This document shows, piece by piece, positions 12,639 to 24,903 of a stretch of 64,000 nt of DNA (positions within the stretch are counted from its first letter, which is position 1; every line of letters begins with the position of its first letter). The stretch spans positions 10,540,001-10,604,000 of the forward strand of contig NC_090947.1 in the NCBI RefSeq assembly GCF_040807025.1. The letters run 5' to 3'. This DNA is from Struthio camelus. Taxonomy: Eukaryota; Chordata; Aves; Struthioniformes; Struthionidae. The notes beneath the pieces were generated by a model. That model saw only the letters and a program-made list of their open reading frames with translations. It was not told the origin of the DNA and searched no databases. A program made the position numbers and the translations under genes.

Positions 12639-13943
12639 CTGAGCAAAGACAAAAAAAGGTACATTTTTAGATTTTCATTCAGTCATTTTAAAAGATAAAA
12701 ACGTACATCAAATTAGACTTTTTAAGATTACACATTAACTGGCACCTTTCCTTCCACAAGTAAAAGTTAAACCAATATAGATTAAAACAGGACCAAAGTG
12801 TCCTCCTCTGACTTGCACAAATATTTTCATTGGCTCAAGTTCTACTCTTCCTTATTCCTGGCTAAACTCACTGTAACTAGTGCAGTTACCTCTGATTTGC
12901 TTTGGCGTAACTGAGAGCCGAGTCAAATCCACCAACTTCAGGAGCATTGCTCAGAGGAACTTCGGTAAGGAGGTAAGGAGACCAGGGACTATGACACAAA
13001 TAGTCTGCTCAATCTGATATTTGTTTAAAAAGAATTGCAGATAGCAAGTGAAAATATCTGAGAGGCTGGATATGAAGAGAAAATAGCAGGCCAACCTAAA
13101 GTAGGAACCACTGCTGAGGAGACACCCAGGCTATGACAGTGGTAATGTAAACACTGGTGCAAGATGAACACAGAACCAAAGTGCTAAGGTAGAATGACTT
13201 CGGCAAATCTGGCAATCCTTGGATACGCATAATGAACATAATCTATTAAACAAAGAGCAAGTATGTGAGGAAGAGCCTGTAATAAGATAAATAAGTAGGA
13301 TAAGAAGGGCTTTTTAATTTAAATCACATTCTTAGGAGCATTTTCTTTGACTCTGCAAATGAATGACAAATATTTTGCCCGCTTCTGAGTTCACCTCTAT
13401 TTTCCTATTTACAAAGTATTAGCGAGTGACACTGCTTTTGTAAACATTCAGTTTGTCTGTAGCTGTAGGTATTTGAATACATAATACGTGGCTATGGAAA
13501 TGAATATTGCTATTGACACGACATTGCTCCATGTCAATAGCTTTTTCCATGACATCTGAAGTTCTTAACACAGCTGAAGTCAACAATGCTCTGCAACTAG
13601 CTAAGATTTAGCCTTTAGTCAACAATTTTTTGGGTACAAATAGATCAGGAAAAAGTCACAAGGAGATTCAGGGTTCTAATCCTACAAAGTCTGTTGGACC
13701 TGCTTTTACTCATCACTTCTCCAAAGTTGATCAAGAAGCAGAAAACTTAACCTAGTATTATTTATAGCTGCAAATAAAAAAATAGATGTTTGACATCTGC
13801 CAATCTAACCTCCTTCAGCCTTAATAGATGGTCTCTCATAGGCTTTGGTGGACATTAAATTGACCAGTAACAGCAGTTATTTAGACACAAAGAATCACCT
13901 GTCACTAACATCGAATCTAAAGCACAACTATGAAAGTACATAC

Positions 13944-14009
13944 CTGTCCTATATCTATAGCTGGATTTACATTAAAGCAGGCATCCATGACAATGTCTGT
14001 TCTGATGTT
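13944..14009 (-). pseudogene. AOX2: AOX2 pseudogene exon 32
   Basis: 66 nt, as in AOX1, from TTTGACAG|AACATC, encoding NIRTDIVMDACFNVNPAIDI and GQ. The usual VGxSINPA is changed to ACFNVNPA. Confidence 0.88.
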
Positions 14010-15087
14010 CTGTCAAACAAATAAAAGGTGTTATGAAGTTATATTTAAAATATACAACATAAAAGGGATGCTAAACAACATGCAGTCCCACTCATTAAAG
14101 ATCTATCATCACAACTACTATGAATTTATTCTGAAAAAATGAAAGCAACTTGGAAAAGACTGAGCTGATGGAGAGTTCATCCAGATGATGCATTTTTTTG
14201 ATTGTCTGATTGTGTGATGTGGTGTGCACATCCGATGGGGAACAGGATGATCAGAAATTCAAGAATGGCTTTGTTGCTTTTTCTCTGATGAAAACTGAAT
14301 TGTTTGATGTGATATTTAGCCACTTCCTATGCTTTGCCGTAAGTCCGGAAGCAGTCACCTGAAGTCCAGAAGACCAGAAGTTCCTGATGTGTAATGCAGA
14401 GGAAGGGACAGGGAAGAATGACTACTATGCTGTCTTTATATAAGGTCTCATAGCTTCTCCTCCTAAATCCTAGCTGAATGTAGTTAATGGGGTCTACAGA
14501 TTCCAGTGACTTTGGAGCTTAGCTCCACACAGGCTACAGATGTATGGCAGCCACTGCTGCAAAATGCATTTCCCCAGTAGCCCTGAAGACACTGGGTTGG
14601 TCTCCATACAATGCTTCTGAGAATTGTCCCTGCATTGCATCCCCTTTGCAACAGGCATGTTACGTGAAAGTGGCTTCTTCCATTTTAAATGTAGCCCTAT
14701 TAAAAAGGCAACTGTAACTAATGATTTGGGCTTGTGCTGTTGAAGAGCTAGCTCACAAGGAGATGTCCAGAAGCTATGACGGAATTTCAAAGCCATCATA
14801 CGTGGTAGATACATTATAAGACCTTCTTTACTTTCTACTGTTCTCATAGACTTTCTTATTATTCTGGTTAACATCAGACTTTTCTCCCCAAAAGAGGATT
14901 AACAAATTATATTGTAAAGGACACGTATAGCTATTTTGTGTTCTGCTGGCATTGTGTTGAGTACACTCAACAAAGACTATGTCTATTCTCAACCAAAAGG
15001 AGCAAAAGGAAAAATTATCATCTGAGCGTAGCAATGGTGGGAATGTTACCCAGCTCTACTTCAATTCATCACATTTCTTGTCATTAC

Positions 15088-15201
15088 CTTGTGGTCTCCT
15101 GCCAGACAATCAACTTCTACTTCAGAACAAGCAACTCCAAAGAGAAAATATGGAAAGCATGGCCCTTTTTTGTGTCCCCGTTCATGTTTGTAACTTAACC
15201 C
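15088..15201 (-). pseudogene. AOX2: AOX2 pseudogene exon 31, nonsense codon and one-base deletion
   Basis: 114 nt against 115 in AOX1. Base-by-base comparison with AOX1 puts TAA (15197–15195) where AOX1 has TAC. A one-base loss further on shifts the frame, after which the readable part is PYFLFGVACSEVEVDCLAGD and HK. Donor CACAAG|GTAATG. Confidence 0.85.
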
Positions 15202-15734
15202 CTGGAGGAAGTAAGACTATCCTTCAGATCAGATTAATGTGATCACGACACCCCCCCACCCCATCATCCTTGTCGTTATTACTGAGACCACTAGGGAAAT
15301 CATACAGCATGAGAAGTAAATTCTCAAATCTAACCCTTTTCTTAGGATTTCCATAGTCAAAGATGATCTGGGCTGTAGCACCACTGGTAAATACCTGTTG
15401 CACTGAATGATTTCGGAGGATAGGATGGCAGCAAACTGTGATGTCCATGAGGCAAAATTCCTTAAGGGCTTCCTGCGTCCCACTGTAGTTGGCACTGGAG
15501 AAGACTATGGATCCACTATCAAACTAGCTAACCGAGGATATAAAGTTCTTCTGAAACCAGTATAGGCTGAAAATAAGGCAGTCTGTGGTCAGGCCACTGT
15601 TTAATGGTTTGTATGCTGCATCTGCTTTGGATTTAAGGAGATTTAATGGGGAAAGTTTCATCATTCCTGCAACATACTGGCAAAGTGACATCTTTGATGC
15701 CAAGACATCCAAAGAATCTAACAGCTTCCCTTAC

Positions 15735-15787
15735 TTGAAATAGCCAGTAGCTGAAAGACTGGTGCTTTGCTTGTGAGCTTCACTGAT
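15735..15787 (-). pseudogene. AOX2: AOX2 pseudogene exon 30, acceptor destroyed (AA)
   Basis: 53 nt, as in AOX1, reading [17 protein letters not shown] with donor TTTCAA|GTAAGG. The bases just before it are CCTTTTGCAA where AOX1 has TTTTACAG, so the acceptor G has become A. Confidence 0.83.
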
Positions 15788-16165
15788 TTGCAAAAGGTAT
15801 ATTCATTATTAGAGAGAGAGAATTAAAACAACATACATATCCCTTACCATGTTTAAAGAAAAAGGGAAACTTGGGAGCCCTACGTAAAAGCTTTATTTTT
15901 CCTTATGCCCTGCAATGGTTTCTAGGAAGGGACACACGGCAAAAGACAATCTCTGAAGTTGGCCAGATTTACCAGGCCGGTGGGTTGCACCACTTGCTCT
16001 TCCACTGTTCCTTCTCTTCCTCTCCTCCAGTTTACTTCAGGCAGGGAGGCCCCTTCCTCCTTCTGGAGGCAGAGGGAGGTTTCACTCCCTCTGGAATGGC
16101 AGGTTCCACACGACACCTGTTGGTTCATCATAACTTAATAGTATGAAATATAGAAAGGCATTTAC

Positions 16166-16240
16166 CCAGTCTTCCCATTTGCCATTAGGATTTTTACTCT
16201 GGATAGGGCCCAGGTGCTTCCAAAGGATTTGACAGGCATC
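16166..16240 (-). pseudogene. AOX2: AOX2 pseudogene exon 29
   Basis: 75 nt, as in AOX1, from CCACTAG|GATGCC, encoding DACQILWKHLGPIQSKNPNG and KWEDW, with donor ACTGG|GTAAAT. Confidence 0.87.
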
Positions 16241-17087
16241 CTAGTGGGAAAGAAAATTGGGCACTGTTTACCAACCCATAAAACCAAATCTATCTGCCGT
16301 TTTCAAAACAATACAAGCTCTTGCCTGGTGAGGTTAATTTGCTAAGTGTTCCTCTAGCATGTTCTGTTCTACCTTCAATTGGTAATGGCCCAAAGCAAGG
16401 CCGATCTGTGTTAGCAGTTTCATTCTGAGGGCTATAAATCTACTCATTTGGTTACAACTTCTTTCCTCTGCTAACTGCCAGCTACAAATGCAGTACTTTG
16501 CAAAAACTGGCACTGGCATCTGCTCTAACACATGAGGTCTTCACATACCAGGCTATCACTGAAATCATCAAAAAAAAAAAGAAGACAAAGGACATGACTC
16601 CCCTCCCGTTTTGATTTACTAGACAGAAAATCACTGGCTTGAGTGTTTGTTGTGAAATAAATGAAAGCACAATTAAGCATTTAAGTAAATAATAATTAAG
16701 TGTTTAAGTAGATAAGGGTGTTTCATTCTAATTATAAAGAAATGTACCTGAAATATACCTTATGCTAAATTTCCCTTTAAATTGTGTTTAGTAGTCAGAA
16801 TAAAGTGAAGATCCATACATTCCTTTAGCTGCCACCTAAAGAAAACTTTTCTAAATCTGATAGAGTAAAGCAGAAAAAAGTATCCCTTTTGAACAGTGTT
16901 CAGTAAGTTGCCTTCCTTTAAACTGTGCATATAAAATAAACTAGAAAGAGAGATTTTGAGATAAAGGAACTGATTTGTTTTATAAAAGCCACTCAAAAGC
17001 AAAATGAAAAAGTTATAAATCCTCAGAAGGGTATTCATTCTTTAACAGAACCAATGATTATGTGGAAAAAATGCAAATAAATGTAAC

Positions 17088-17216
17088 CTGGACTGTTCTT
17101 GCATTGATTTCCATTCCAATTGAACCTGCTGTGTATTTGCAATTAGGTACAGTTGTCGTACTTGTTTCACGGAGGTGTATACATGACAATAGCATCTTCA
17201 GTTCATGACTGCCAAT
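17088..17216 (-). pseudogene. AOX2: AOX2 pseudogene exon 28
   Basis: 129 nt, as in AOX1, from TTACAG|ATTGGC, encoding IGSHELKMLLSCIHLRETST and TTVPNCKYTAGSIGMEINAR. Open, but several normally invariant positions differ (for example NACAS/NANIS replaced by NCKYT). Confidence 0.85.
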
Positions 17217-18307
17217 CTGTAATAAGAGTTTAAAAAAAAAAACAAAACAAAAAAAAACCAGATATCCAGTCCACTTGAAGTGACAGTCTCAAGTCAGGAA
17301 AAATAGAGCATTGCCATACCTATGAAGTATTAATAATACCTACTAATAAGCAGAAATTAAAATAAACAGTTCATCACTTACAACATCAACTTCATCTCAG
17401 ACTGAGGAAGAAACTGTAACCCTTATATTAGGCCTATCTTCAGATGTGTCTGGGTAACACCTACATGAAACATCCCAGTCTGTCTGTCCTAACCCCCTTC
17501 CTTGTTCTGTGCTTAAGACAACATTTAATAAGAAGTGAAACTTCCTTCTTTTCCCAAATTTCCATTCTAAACCTAGTCTAACCATAACCATAATCTAACA
17601 GCACCTTTGTGAGCAATATCTTCAGCAAAATGAAACATATATCCAGCCTCTCCCAGAACAGCCCTCAACCAAGATCTACTGCTAATGCAAGAGTCAACGG
17701 GAAAACCAGCTCCTCAGCCCTCCTTTACCAAAACCATATTGAACAATCAACCCTATCCTGGAGAGTTTTAATGCGCTCAAGACATACACCAACACCAAAC
17801 AGAAGGTTTTTATTCCTGCTAGCACCTGTTATCATCTGCGTTTGGGAAGCTGGCTTTGGTGCTGGCATTGTTTACCTAGTTATTCTTAATGTAAGGATTT
17901 TGGACAAGCCAAAAGGAAGAGTTTTGCCATTGGCTGAATCCTACATTAGCTTGCAAGGCTGGCTTTGTGTCTGAAAAGTAGCTATATTTAATTCTGATTC
18001 AAGTACTTGTCATCTGAGAACAGGGAAGGACTGATGTTAGCAGTATTTTGGAGTAAGAAAAGGGATGGATAGCTCTGCTTATTATGGGATATTGCATGGG
18101 CAGTAGGAATAGAATGACAGCTGTTGTTCTGATTCATAGTATTTGTCAGAGCGGTCTTAGGACTGGGACAAGGTTGGCACTGGGGTTAGGATTTCAGAAG
18201 AGGAGGAGATTGGTTTTATGCTGTGTCTTGCTGTCAATAAAATGATGCTGATTTGCCTCAAATGAACTATCACCCAGTAATTCAGCAAAGTATCTTCTCC
18301 TCTCACT

Positions 18308-18395
18308 CTTATATTTTCCAAAGAAAGGGTGCCGTCCACCAGCGATTAACATATCCAGATTTCTTTCAAGGACAAAACGAACTGGACGCCCAGTC
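18308..18395 (-). pseudogene. AOX2: AOX2 pseudogene exon 23, next after exon 17
   Basis: 88 nt, the same length as exon 23 of the AOX1 copy, from CTTAG|GACTGG, encoding [20 protein letters not shown] and RHPFFGKYK. An extra A precedes the GTGAGA donor, so exact splicing would shift the frame. Exons 18–22 are missing before it and exons 24–27 after it. Confidence 0.85.
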
Positions 18396-18499
18396 CTAAG
18401 TGAACATAAAAAAAATCCACTTTTATTACAGCCTATCCATGCAGATCACAAAGATATTATATAGTTAAACTCTCTGTGGTGACATGTTTTCTTACTTAC

Positions 18500-18669
18500 A
18501 TAATCTTTGCATGGGCTTTAATACTGGTAACCACAGCCAGTGAAAGCTCTCCATCAACCAGACGAATGTCACCAACGTGAACTGCTTCACCAGTGGCATG
18601 CTTAATACCAGACTGGTGCATGATGGGACATCCCACAGGATCTTGTGGTGACTGTCCTGGGTCAACATC
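18500..18669 (-). pseudogene. AOX2: AOX2 pseudogene exon 17 (start of the molybdenum-cofactor domain)
   Basis: 170 nt, from ATGCAG|GATGTT, encoding [20 protein letters not shown] and [18 protein letters not shown], ending in phase 2 at ATTAT|GTAAGT. The usual YCDDMP/I after GEA is replaced by HVGDIR, a sign of relaxed constraint. Exon 23 follows only 104 bp further on. Confidence 0.85.
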
Positions 18670-20000
18670 CTGCATAATAGGAATGTGTTATCCTCAAGCC
18701 AGAATAATAATTATACAAAGCCTTACTCACAAACACTTCCTGAGATCATGTTGTGATTATTAAACCATCTAGACTTTATGACACTATTCATGGGAAACAT
18801 TTCAAAGCGCGGATTCCATTTTTAGAATTTGTGGTATACTGGCACCAACGTGTCCTGACCAAGATCAGAAAAATCTACTGTATTAGACACTATTCACATC
18901 TCTAGTAAATGGCAGTCTCTTCCCCAGAAAGACTGCAACATATAAACGGAAAAAGCAAGAAGAGAGGTAAGAGCGACAAAATGACTTGTCCACACAGCAG
19001 AACTGTGGCAGACAAAGTAGACCTGAAGACTTCTGAGTGAATATCAGCTAACCTGTTAGCTAACCAGGCTGCTGGGAGCATACTGTTCCTCATAGCATCT
19101 TTCAGAAAAAGAGTTTACATGAATGCTGCTTCAAATAAACCATATTTCATACCGTTTACTTGGGAGAAAATAGTATCTGAAATCAAGGCTATATTCAGAG
19201 ATCACTATAACTCCTTGTCCATTTGCCAAAAGAGACAGGCAAATGAATATTCTGGCCAGTGTCGACTAAACTAAAAAATGGTTTCATCCAAGTTTTTGCT
19301 TATTAAATCCCCATCATCAGTCCCCTCTATTATTTCAAAAACAGCCTTAAATTGAAAGATTTTCAGACACACTTAATGAAAACATGGCTTTGGTGCTCTC
19401 TATTGTTGAATTGCTGATAATACATTTCACATCAACTTGAAACAGACTGTTACCAGTGATAGTTGAAAATCTTCCAGCATTTATGTTTTGGCTGGGCTTT
19501 GGCTGAGTAAAAAGTTCTATGCAAAACATATTTTTCCTTAAAAAAAAGGTCAATCTATCAAAGGAGAACAAAACAAATTATTGGCTGAAGGGAGTGCCGA
19601 CAGGTTTTGGTGGAAAACTGATGAGAAGAAGCAAAAGTTGGATTTTTAATGGTTTTTAATTTTCCAACAAAACAAACGTTTGAGTGAAAATTCTTGATGC
19701 AACATTAAAATGCTTTTTATTGAGCTCTGTCACTGAACAAACTTTTTCACATGCCAGCCAACTCTCCCCTAGAGTTGTAGCTTAAATGAATCTTTAAGGC
19801 TTGAACTATCACAGCAACGCTACAGCAGGTTGCTCCATTTATTTTAACTGAAACCCACTGGATAGTTTAACTGAGATCACTAAATCTTGCTGAGGTCTTG
19901 CTTAGCTGAAAGCTGTGTCCCCGATTCAGTTGTGTCAGGATAGCCAGATGCCACACAATACCTTGAGTACATCTGCACCCTGAGAGACCAGTAAGTTTAT

Positions 20001-20016
20001 AAAAAAAAAAAAAAAA
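20001..20016. repeat. Poly-A run
   Basis: Sixteen A in an AOX2 pseudogene intron. No retrocopy was recognised beside it. Confidence 0.8.
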
Positions 20017-20150
20017 GATTTCCCACAGGGTCAACTGTTTCAGCAGCTTCATACTACAATTAGTGGAGACTTCGGAATGAAAAGTTAAAAGGGCACAATA
20101 CTCATTAAGATAGAGAGTCTGTGGCAGTCCCAGCTACAAGCCCACCTCAC

Positions 20151-20243
20151 CTGATAGACTTGGACACCCTGGGGAACACCACTTTCTAGCACTCCCAAGG
20201 CACTCTTCTGCTCCTCTGAGATCTCAGCATACCTGAGGGGATA
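20151..20243 (-). pseudogene. AOX2: AOX2 pseudogene exon 16
   Basis: 93 nt, from CCTCTCAG|TATCCC, encoding YPLRYAEISEEQKSALGVLE and SGVPQGVQVYQ, with donor TATCAG|GTGAGG. This is the linker between the FAD and molybdenum-cofactor domains. Intact. Confidence 0.8.
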
Positions 20244-20421
20244 CTGAGAGGAAGATGATGTCAGACCTTTATTTCTAAAGCTAAGCTCTTCCCTTCACAT
20301 GTTTTGAAATAAAGCCTAGCACTTTTACCCCTCCTTCTCCCATTCCCAGGTCTTTAAAAAAGTGGAGATTTTCTGCAGCCTGGATGCTGCTGTGGGTGTG
20401 CAATGCTTACCCTGTGCTTAC

Positions 20422-20584
20422 CATCCCATGTAAACCATGTAACACTTCCAGGTAAAATTTGAAAAGGAAGCTGACAAGCAGGGTCCTCCTGTATTCCACT
20501 TTCCCACCCAGAGCTGACGTAGAGAGAGAAATTTCCTCAAGCACCAGTTTGCAAGCTTCGTTCAGCATCTGATCGTTCCATTGC
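20422..20584 (-). pseudogene. AOX2: AOX2 pseudogene exon 15
   Basis: 163 nt, from CTACCAG|GCAATG, encoding [20 protein letters not shown] and [20 protein letters not shown], with donor GGGATG|GTAAGC. Intact. Confidence 0.88.
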
Positions 20585-20838
20585 CTGGTAGAAAAATAGA
20601 CTGGCATGAACAGACATTTCTATAAATAACACGCAGCTAAAGCGAATGTGAAGTATGCTGGAAGTAGTAAGAGAACCAGCATAAGGTATATCAAGAAATA
20701 ACCTATTGTTAGTGAAAGCTTGTCAAGTAGAGGTTGTGAGAGGTTGGTGCTGGGATCTCCGCTGACAGAATCCAACAGACCCTATGCATCATATCATACG
20801 TCTCGCTTTTTGCTTAAATACATTAAATCATCCAGTAC

Positions 20839-21023
20839 CTTCCTATAAGCTTCTCACCAGAATTTCTTGCACTGATTGTGGTTGAGCCAATGCCTCCATA
20901 TAAAATACTCAGATCTACAACGGGGTCTGTGCCTGGACTGAAGATGACACGCATTCCAGAATTCACTATGGATAGAGCATTTTTCTGAGGTTCAGCCTGT
21001 CTGAAGGCTGAAATAAAGTCATC
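20839..21023 (-). pseudogene. AOX2: AOX2 pseudogene exon 14 (FAD domain)
   Basis: 185 nt, from CCAATAG|GATGAC, encoding [31 protein letters not shown] and [20 protein letters not shown], with donor GGAAG|GTACTG. Intact. Confidence 0.88.
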
Positions 21024-23255
21024 CTATTGGGAAAAAGGCAAGACAAATTTCCATCAATGTCAGAAACTGACCTTGTTAAAAGAAAAATAACCTACTCCTC
21101 CTTGTATTTTGGTTGTTCCTGTTGTCCAAAGAAAGAAACACTTTAAAGAACATTTGCTAGAATTAGTGTTTTAGTTAACATTTTTAATCTCTTTGAAGTA
21201 CTAAGCTGATCATAGACAGACATACTGAAAAGGGATCGTATTTGAGGTTATCCACATGTAAGCAAAACATGTTAAAATTTAAATTTATCAACAGTTTAAT
21301 GACTTGTCATTAATCACTTCAAAGTGCTGGAAGAGCAGCCCTGGCATAAGCCACTTCAAATATAGCTGGTATGTTCCTTAAATTGAATTTCAGCTTAGAA
21401 GACAGTGGTTTCCACTCCAGGACATGGTGGTAATGCTGTGCTAAAGAACCCGGTTTCAGGAAGATTGTACGCTCAGGGATTCTACACTTTATATACAATA
21501 ATGGCATTTACAGAGGGAGGTACTTGAAACAGCTGTCAGGAATGTCCTTCTGTTCTGAAGCCAAGTCCACATATTCTAAAAGAAAATGCAATAGCAGTTT
21601 CTTCCATGGTCAGGCGCAGAGGACTGCTCTGAAGAGAGGATATAAAGTGCCCTTTCTGTAGCCCCAGAAAAACACTTCAGATTCAGCCAGTCACAGGTCT
21701 TCTAAAGAAGGGACCAGCAGGTTAGATCCTTCACTATCAGTATGTGATACTCCCACGGCAAATGTAAGACTCGGGATTACATGGTCAGTCGTGAATCTTT
21801 TTGGAGACGGAAAATCTTCTCAACAGGATTTGCATCTTTGCTTCACTGAGGCAACATTCACACCAACATACACAAAATCAGAAACCCAGCAACTGACAGG
21901 AACAAGACTGCGACCTGACAGCTGGGTTTCCATCTACACTGCTGTTCCTTCACTTTCTGTTGACAAATACTGCAAAAAAAGTGTGCGTGTGCCTTTTCAT
22001 TTATCAGCAGAACTAATCAAAGAGGCAATTCAAACGAGTGGCAGAAACAGCCTCCCAAGAAATGCTGATGAGTTAATTTCCTGTGGTGAGGCTGCTGAAT
22101 CTCACATGCTTTTCATGTGATTGTTGACAGCTAGTTTTCCTCTTTAAAGTGACCTTTTGAATTCACCAGTAGTGCTATGTCTTCCATTTCCACGTATTTC
22201 AGTAGCACTGACAGAGCTATCGTCATTTTCTCTTTTAGTCTGATTATCTCTCAAATCACCACTAAGGCTCAGAGTTTCTGGCAGCAGAAGCACTGTTGCT
22301 GCTAGCAGCAGAGGTTATGCTATTGCAGATTCTAAGCTTATGCAATCTTGTAGTTTTTAATCGGAAATCTACTATGGATGGCCAGCCTCTAAGAGGCGAT
22401 AGCACTCCTCCAGCATGAGATCAGGTACGTTCATAATGCTGTGTTGCAGTGGGCAGCTACTCTGGCAATAGACTCTCCTTTTCCAAGACTGGCAGACACT
22501 CCTATGGTCGCTCCCTCTGACTCGAATCACAACATATTTGCTAGTACTTAAGTCTTCCCCTACTTCCCGGGTAGTTTTCCTCACATCCACTAGAGGGATA
22601 TCTAAGAACACAGTTACCAATGACACAATCTGCTCTGCCTCTAACCTCTGCCACATTCTGCAAGCCTTGCTCATAGCGCTTAGGATCTTATGTTGTGAGT
22701 AGTCCCAGAGACAATCCCAAGACTATTCCGGGCATAAATCGCTAATTACTTAGCGAACAGAAATGAGCTTTTTCTCTGAAGACTGTGACAGCGTGGCCTT
22801 TTTCCTGGAAAGATTCAGATAGCCCAAACTTCTGTATCCGGATGGGGCACAAATGGACATGTAAGAGTGAAAAAGTGAGGGACCTAAAGAAGCAGGAGAT
22901 CATGGCTGGATGGATGAACTGTAAGTGAGAGGTGATTCTGGGAGGCCAGAGCCTTCTGAGCTGTTTACATAGCAGTAGTCACCTGCATGTTTAGGGGCCA
23001 AATTCAAAGCCCACTGAAGATAATGGAAATATTCCTTGTAACTACACTAGGACCTGAATGAAACCTCTAAAGTATCGTGCAAATGTTAGCTTAGTATAAA
23101 GCTGCATTGAATGCTTCTGTCATCCAATATTTGGACTGAAATGTACACAATGCTTTTCATCTTTTTCAGGGTTTTCTTTAAGCTATAAGGCAATATAACA
23201 CTGTATACACCACAAAAGATTAAAAGCAATCCAGAAAGGACACCACAGACCTTAC

Positions 23256-23365
23256 CTTCTTAGAATATGGGATGAGAACAGAGACAATGACCTCCTTTGG
23301 CTTAATGTCTGAATGCTCACAGCCGGTAAGAAACTGATCATTTAAAAGAATCTGTTGTTTGCCAT
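23256..23365 (-). pseudogene. AOX2: AOX2 pseudogene exon 13 (FAD domain)
   Basis: 110 nt, from TCCAACAG|ATGGCA, encoding DGKQQILLNDQFLTGCEHSD and VSVLIPYSKK, with donor AGAAG|GTAAGG. Intact. Confidence 0.88.
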
Positions 23366-23455
23366 CTGTTGGAGAAAACTGTAATCTATTATTGAATGCA
23401 GAGCAAGAAAGGAAATATCTATGCTTTGCAGATTAAAATGTCATTGAATCTATCC

Positions 23456-23471
23456 AAAAAAAAAAAAAAAA
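23456..23471. repeat. Poly-A run
   Basis: Homopolymer in the intron between AOX2 pseudogene exons 12 and 13. Confidence 0.8.
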
Positions 23472-23864
23472 GCTAGAATGAGAGTGTTGATACAGGACAA
23501 TACTGTCCTCAGCATTCTAGGATGTTAGAATCTCACAGCGACAATAACCCTCCAAAAATGTTACCATGAAAATTAAATGAATATAAACAGACAAGAAGAG
23601 CTCATTTTCAGTAATCACTGTTTGCAGTGAAAAATACGAAGAACTCCAAAGTTCTGCAATGCAATGGCCTTAAAAACATACGGCCAGGTCCATTCCAGAG
23701 CTGGTCTTAGACTGCAGAATTCTTTGTGTGGAAAGGTTGATCTTTATGATAGGAAAATTTATGGCTACAACTTTATGATTGGAAATTGTCACCTACAATC
23801 ATATTCTTTTTTGCACTGCTCTGCCCGTCTGGAAAAGATATTTGGCAGGGAGTCCCCATCTTAG

Positions 23865-23955
23865 CTTCGGGTGCTAAGTTGAGGACAAATTTGCCAACTG
23901 ATAAGATTGGGTTCGAGTCCCAAGTCAATCCTCTGCTTACAATGTGTCCTAAAGA
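23865..23955 (-). pseudogene. AOX2: AOX2 pseudogene exon 12, frame slip and destroyed donor
   Basis: Reads SLGHIVSRGLTWDSNPILSV and VLNLAPE where AOX has SLGGHIxSRHPxSDLNPILxV. It is five bases shorter than expected, so the entry phase is wrong and one Gly is gone. The phase-1 donor demanded by exon 13 reads GAAG|CTAAGA, GT having become CT. Confidence 0.82.
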
Positions 23956-24669
23956 CTTTAACAAAAAAATGAGGTTATTTTTTAGGCTTGTCCATCTCAC
24001 ATGTAACAGGAGTCTGTAATCATAATCCTGTGTTAATCACTTAAAAGTCCTGTTGGAAGAACTTAAATTTGCTTTGTTCAGTCTTAACTCAAGTTCTGTA
24101 TTTGTTCTTTTTTATATGATTTAATTTATTTTTCTCTTGCAAAGTCCTGTCTCATATCACTCTAGCTTAAGGGAGAGACCAGGTTAACCCCTCTGCCCAA
24201 GAAAAAAAAAAGGCCATTCCCTTGATTAAAGGAAAAAATACAAGGTACTCAGGTAAATGAATTTTAAAGAAAATTTCAGGGATAAGACCAGAGATGCCTT
24301 ATGCATGATGGGTTAATAGCTATGTGTCCACAGTCAAACTAAAGTATGAGTGGCTGCAAGGTTAGCAGTATCTTGCCAATGTACCCCCCATTTTTTAATC
24401 TTAGTCTTTCAGTTCTGTGCTCAAACAGTCAGCAAGGATACCAAGAGTTTCAATGGCTATAGTTCTCTGGATATTTGCCCCTGATGAGTGGCTTAGGACT
24501 CCCTGTTTATTTCATACAACTTTCGTGAGGGTATTGACTCTTTGGCCTTACCAGTCATGATTCCAGCCTCACCCAACTTTCCTCTCTGATGCCTTATACC
24601 TGTAAGTGACATTCATACAGATACGTCTGTAGTTTTGGCTCATTTACTGTCACTGCTGAATACCTACAC

Positions 24670-24819
24670 CCATACTCCTGATCTGTTCTCCAGCTAGAGT
24701 TCTCAGCTGCTGCAAAAGAGCTTGGAAAATCTTTGTTTTCTCCTCTGGTATTTTTGGGATCGTCTCTGTCAGGATGTCTCTAAGCTGGGCCAGGCAGCAG
24801 GCAGCTCCTATTACCAGCC
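24670..24819 (-). pseudogene. AOX2: AOX2 pseudogene exon 11 (FAD domain)
   Basis: 150 nt, from GATTTCAG|GGCTGG, encoding GLVIGAACCLAQLRDILTET...LRTLAGEQIRSM, with donor TATGG|GTGTAG. Intact and in phase. Confidence 0.88.
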
Positions 24820-24847
24820 CTGAAATCAAATGAATTTGAACAGTGAA

Positions 24848-24903
24848 ATCTATACATATATGCAACATATATACAAATGCGACATATATATAAATGCGAC
24901 AGC
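24848..24903. repeat. Imperfect 17-bp tandem repeat (ACATATATA-CAAATGCG)
   Basis: Three diverged units based on ACATATATACAAATGCG, just upstream of AOX2 pseudogene exon 11. Confidence 0.7.
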
